A DNA stretch of 7,728 nt from an uncultured Ruminococcus sp. (lineage in GTDB: Bacteria > Bacillota > Clostridia > Oscillospirales > Acutalibacteraceae). The stretch spans positions 1 through 7,728 of the forward strand of contig CADCOF010000232.1 in the NCBI GenBank assembly GCA_902802975.1, read 5' to 3'. Under the pieces are notes generated by a model. That model worked only from the letters and a program-made list of their open reading frames with translations, searched no databases and had not been told where the DNA came from. The translations under genes were made by a program, and so were the position numbers. Of the stretch, positions 6,501-7,728 are shown piece by piece. Each line of letters starts with the position of its first letter. Positions within the stretch are counted from its first letter, which is position 1.

Positions 6501-7359
6501 GGCCAACGAGTGCGCTATTAAGATCGCCCGTAAGTACGGTTCGGACAAATTCGGCGAGAAACATACTCATATCGTAACGCTCGAAAACTCCTTCCACGGC
6601 AGAACAATAACAACTCTTTCGGCAACCGGTCAGGATGTTTTCCACAAGCACTTTACTCCGTTTACCGAGGGCTTCAGCTTCGCAAAAGCAAACGACATGG
6701 ACAGCATTCGCAGCTGCACAACAGAAGATACCTGTGCGGTTATGATCGAGCTTATCCAGGGTGAGGGCGGCGTAAATCCGCTTGACAAGAAGTTCGTGAC
6801 AGACCTTGCCGCATATTGTAAAGAGAAGGGACTTCTCCTGATTGTTGACGAAATTCAAACAGGCGTTGGCAGAACGGGCAAACTCTATTGTTACGAGAAT
6901 TTCGGAATACAGCCTGATGTATTGACATCTGCTAAGGCACTCAGCGGCGGACTTCCGCTCTCGGCGTGCATGTGTACAGAGGAGCTTAAGGACGTACTGA
7001 CAGCCGGCACAAACGGAACAACGTTCGGCGGCAACCCGATAGCATGTGCCGGCGCGCTCAAGATACTTGAGATTGTGGGCAATGAAGATTTCCTTGCAGA
7101 GGTGCGCGCAAAGGGCGAATACATGCGTCAGCGCATCAAGAAGATGAAGGGCGTAAAGGACGTCCGCGGCATGGGCATGATGATAGGAATTGTGCTTGAC
7201 CGTGACAATGCAGGGCAGGTACTCGGCAAATGCGCGGAGAACGGACTTCTTGTATTGACGGCGAAGAATTTGATAAGACTTTTGCCGCCGCTCAACATCG
7301 AGTATGAGGATATCAACGAAGGGCTTGATATCCTTGAGAAGTGTATCAATGAAGAGTGA
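3571..7359 (+). CDS. argD: Fusion: YfhO-like GT-C membrane protein + acetylornithine aminotransferase (ArgD)
   Basis: One uninterrupted 1262-residue ORF. Residues 1-830 resemble YfhO. A basic N-terminus is followed by a first helix (about 17-38), then the loop YADFNMQVVPFYQ, whose Asp48 matches the acidic residue expected in the first outside loop of GT-C glycosyltransferases. About a dozen further hydrophobic segments run to ~481. Then come a large soluble region (482-808) carrying the family-type PYDSGWKATVNG motif and a last helix (809-830). In B. subtilis YfhO is implicated in adding GlcNAc to lipoteichoic acid from a lipid-linked sugar. After a charged tail (831-869), residues 870-1262 form a full-length class III PLP aminotransferase: YIDFTSGIGVNALG, NSGAEANECA, SFHGRT, VDEIQTGVGRTG with Asp1093, and TSAKALSGGLP with PLP Lys1122 (codon 6934-6936), then GTTFGGNP and Arg1236. 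It should convert N-acetylglutamate semialdehyde and glutamate to N-acetylornithine. No catalytic residue looks lost in either part. The final helix returns the chain to the cytosol, which suits ArgD. Each module's identity is strong; that they act as one polypeptide is inferred from the open frame. Confidence 0.9.
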   Translation: MKENVLTAKTRPKQNFALKAFLLGMAMAAVFVLPNTIIYKGVYLFYADFNMQVVPFYQHMVRAVHEGNVGWDWYTDLGSSFVGTYSFYNLGSPFFWIMAMFPAAAVPYIIGPLQILKFGVSALTAYMFMSRYVKNKNNAVLGAILYAFSGAAMYDIIFHFIDIMALFPLTLWALDRYVHEDKRGWFAFTVALCAVTNYYLFTGVAVFLLIYWVVRMVTGSYKLDARHSFYLLIEAILGTGVAAAILLPTVYHVVGNSRLSASDMSGWGLWAYKTGYEYLNVLLAFIMPPEFPETEIFIGGYVHKWVSNTAYLPLFGTAGMFAVMLNKHRNKWIRVLYGVCAVFLFVPVLNSSFQLFTNYNYMRWLFMLLIVMALGTVMALEDPSTKWKKAIALDLTVTAAAVIIMGFTPVKTMIEDKQTTVFGIYASSAEFWELSCVALANIALLCLFIHLYKKNTDKCRRYASMVLVCSIIGTLASTFVPNARIGYNSINPQKNGLLNADVSTTGITDFDDWRSDVITQFNWSQYKADKDSLPENMNAKSFTESDSKFYDQLAKEKDKDLGIYEIDNATIYWNIPGFGHFHSTVNSSIGDFYYGLGVERNTLSNPSQAFYALRSFLSVKYMFGITDSILSFTESNDEPTYPGWKYVNSWGKYDIYENEYVLPHGMTFDRYMSAADFQKVPEEYRHLVLVNTLVTDSIDNLFEFAAAGMEQVHENDFDFTQEEYIKSCEDRIASGVSSFTKDKKGFEATITTGDKEEYVLFNIPYDSGWKATVNGVKTKVELADYGFMIVKVPANMESVIRFDYHTQGTTYGAFITAVCLIMLFIYLAVVKVRTAADAEEEQKAIEERKNRRADEKTDSAENDDDDLDGLTVFDIVKQTEENTMMQVYKRVPVVLERGFGAVGFDINDKKYIDFTSGIGVNALGYADGRWAEAVEKQIYTVQHTSNLYYNTTQISLAEMLCAKTGFSRVFFANSGAEANECAIKIARKYGSDKFGEKHTHIVTLENSFHGRTITTLSATGQDVFHKHFTPFTEGFSFAKANDMDSIRSCTTEDTCAVMIELIQGEGGVNPLDKKFVTDLAAYCKEKGLLLIVDEIQTGVGRTGKLYCYENFGIQPDVLTSAKALSGGLPLSACMCTEELKDVLTAGTNGTTFGGNPIACAGALKILEIVGNEDFLAEVRAKGEYMRQRIKKMKGVKDVRGMGMMIGIVLDRDNAGQVLGKCAENGLLVLTAKNLIRLLPPLNIEYEDINEGLDILEKCINEE
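6061..6180 (+). other. Charged linker and junction between the YfhO and ArgD modules
   Basis: Residues 831-869 (from 6061) form a hydrophilic tail with 15 Asp/Glu and 8 Lys/Arg, ending in a run of four Asp. This looks like an ordinary cytosolic tail and may be partly helical (EEEQKAIEERKNRR). ArgD homology begins exactly at codon 870, a TTG (6178-6180), where a free ArgD would have its start: TTG-TVFDIVKQTEENTMMQVYKR. No Shine-Dalgarno sequence lies 5-12 nt before this TTG, so independent initiation looks poor and the fused product is favoured. In the +1 frame a TGA (6179-6181) overlaps this TTG, a stop/start overlap typical of coupled neighbouring genes. Confidence 0.6.
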
Positions 7360-7362
7360 TCG

Positions 7363-7397
7363 GGAATGCGGAATTAGGAATGCGGAATGCGGAATTA
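7363..7397. repeat. Two direct copies of GGAATGCGGAATTA
   Basis: Identical 14-mers at 7363-7376 and 7384-7397 are separated by GGAATGC, itself a half copy, so the tract is a short array built from the units GGAATGC and GGAATTA. It starts 4 nt after the stop codon. GGAAT-rich arrays like this are common in Clostridia intergenic DNA, as I recall; slippage is the simplest origin. Confidence 0.8.
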
Positions 7398-7493
7398 TGG
7401 CTTCTGGTGAGTGTTTTGCTTTCGACTGCAAATGTAATTATTACAATTAATTATCATTGTTGAAGCAAAATTCGTCACGTACATATAATTCCG
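7390..7493. repeat. Nested imperfect palindrome, MITE-like or long hairpin
   Basis: Four concentric pairs of arms share a centre near 7442: CGGAATTAT 7390-7398 with ATAATTCCG 7485-7493; GTGA 7407-7410 with TCAC 7475-7478; TTTTGCTT 7414-7421 with AAGCAAAA 7463-7470; TAATT 7435-7439 with AATTA 7445-7449. That gives 26 Watson-Crick pairs over 104 nt. Common centring argues against chance. It could be a miniature inverted-repeat element, a structured RNA, or a long imperfect mRNA 3' hairpin. There is no obvious target-site duplication. Confidence 0.55.
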
Positions 7494-7568
7494 AATGGAG
7501 AGTGTGCCAAAACGAAAATTACCGCAGTATAACCCCTCCGTCACGTCTGCTTTCGCAGCCGCCTGGGG

Positions 7569-7620
7569 CGGTCCCCGACGGTGCTGTTGCCTTCGGTTGG
7601 GAACCGTCCCCGACGGCAAC
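7569..7620. repeat. Direct repeat of CNGTCCCCGACGG with embedded hairpins
   Basis: The 13-mer appears at 7569-7581 (CGGTCCCCGACGG) and 7604-7616 (CCGTCCCCGACGG), offset by 35 nt, with one mismatch. Between and across the copies, CGGTT 7594-7598 pairs with AACCG 7602-7606, and GTTGCC 7586-7591 pairs with GGCAAC 7615-7620. This is a compact, non-coding repeat block. Confidence 0.6.
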
Positions 7621-7643
7621 GTCTTCCACTGGCAGACCGCACC

Positions 7644-7718
7644 CTACAGGGGAGGCAAATGCTGATTCCAAGCCACTTTTAAAGCCTCCCCTTTAGGGGA
7701 GGGGGACCGTTGGCAACG
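7644..7718. repeat. Inverted-repeat element with CCTCCCC/GGGGAGG arms
   Basis: CTACAGGGGAGGC (7644-7656) and GCCTCCCCTTTAG (7683-7695) are inverted copies matching at 12 of 13 positions around a 26-nt interior. The right arm also forms its own hairpin, CCTCCCC 7684-7690 with GGGGAGG 7695-7701, and is followed by another, CCGTT 7706-7710 with AACGG 7714-7718. This is the form of REP/BIME-like palindromic units. It probably continues beyond the window. Confidence 0.6.
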
Positions 7719-7728
7719 GCTCCCAGCC

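Larger units (their letters stand above)
7360..7728. other. 369-nt non-coding region made largely of repeats
   Basis: I see no gene here. The short ORFs on both strands lack ribosome binding sites and recognisable protein character. The region divides into GGAATGCGGAATTA direct repeats (7363-7397), a nested imperfect palindrome (7390-7493), about 35 nt of plain sequence, and a GC-rich block of direct and inverted repeats (from about 7530 to the window end). No textbook intrinsic terminator directly follows the fusion gene; the palindrome may serve that purpose. Confidence 0.7.

Noticed and set aside
5779..7431. A 550-codon open frame on the minus strand, opposite the ArgD module
   Set aside because: It lies wholly antisense to strongly conserved aminotransferase sequence, has no protein-family motifs, is rich in Cys and His, and is explained by codon bias of the real gene.
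7395..7696. Short ORFs of 74 and 79 codons on opposite strands in the terminal region
   Set aside because: They translate repeat sequence, have no start signals, and resemble no protein.
7360..7728. CRISPR array
   Set aside because: The repeats are short, few and degenerate, with no regular spacer length and no cas genes in view.

Overview
The window (about 7.7 kb, roughly half G+C) looks like chromosomal DNA from an anaerobic low/mid-GC Firmicute, probably class Clostridia and Oscillospiraceae/Ruminococcus-like. This rests on the argC-argJ-argB order, AGGAG-type ribosome binding sites, the style of the proteins, and intergenic repeats of a kind I associate with that family. Genus and species cannot be settled from the sequence alone.

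Layout: (1) 1-695, the 3' two thirds of argC; (2) 708-1934, argJ; (3) 1962-2822, argB. These three are tightly spaced, on one strand, and form an arginine biosynthesis operon that starts left of the window. (4) 2823-3083, a structured spacer with a convincing Rho-independent terminator, a small inverted repeat and a repeat-like GC-rich hairpin. (5) 3084-3548, a GNAT acetyltransferase. (6) 3571-7359, a single 1262-residue ORF that joins a complete YfhO-like polytopic membrane protein (putative GT-C glycosyltransferase) to a complete ArgD-type acetylornithine aminotransferase. (7) 7360-7728, no gene; this stretch holds direct repeats, a nested ~104-nt imperfect palindrome and a GC-rich composite of inverted repeats.

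Together argJ, argB, argC and the ArgD domain make up the cyclic acetyl route from glutamate to ornithine: ArgJ makes N-acetylglutamate and later recovers the acetyl group, ArgB phosphorylates, ArgC reduces and ArgD transaminates. The oddity is that the fourth enzyme has been separated from the other three by a terminator and an acetyltransferase gene, and is covalently attached to the cytosolic end of a membrane protein with no known role in arginine synthesis. Predicted topology places the aminotransferase in the cytosol, so the fusion is mechanically sensible. It is the most interesting object here. A one-base indel near the junction (artefact or recent mutation) is the main alternative and can be tested directly.
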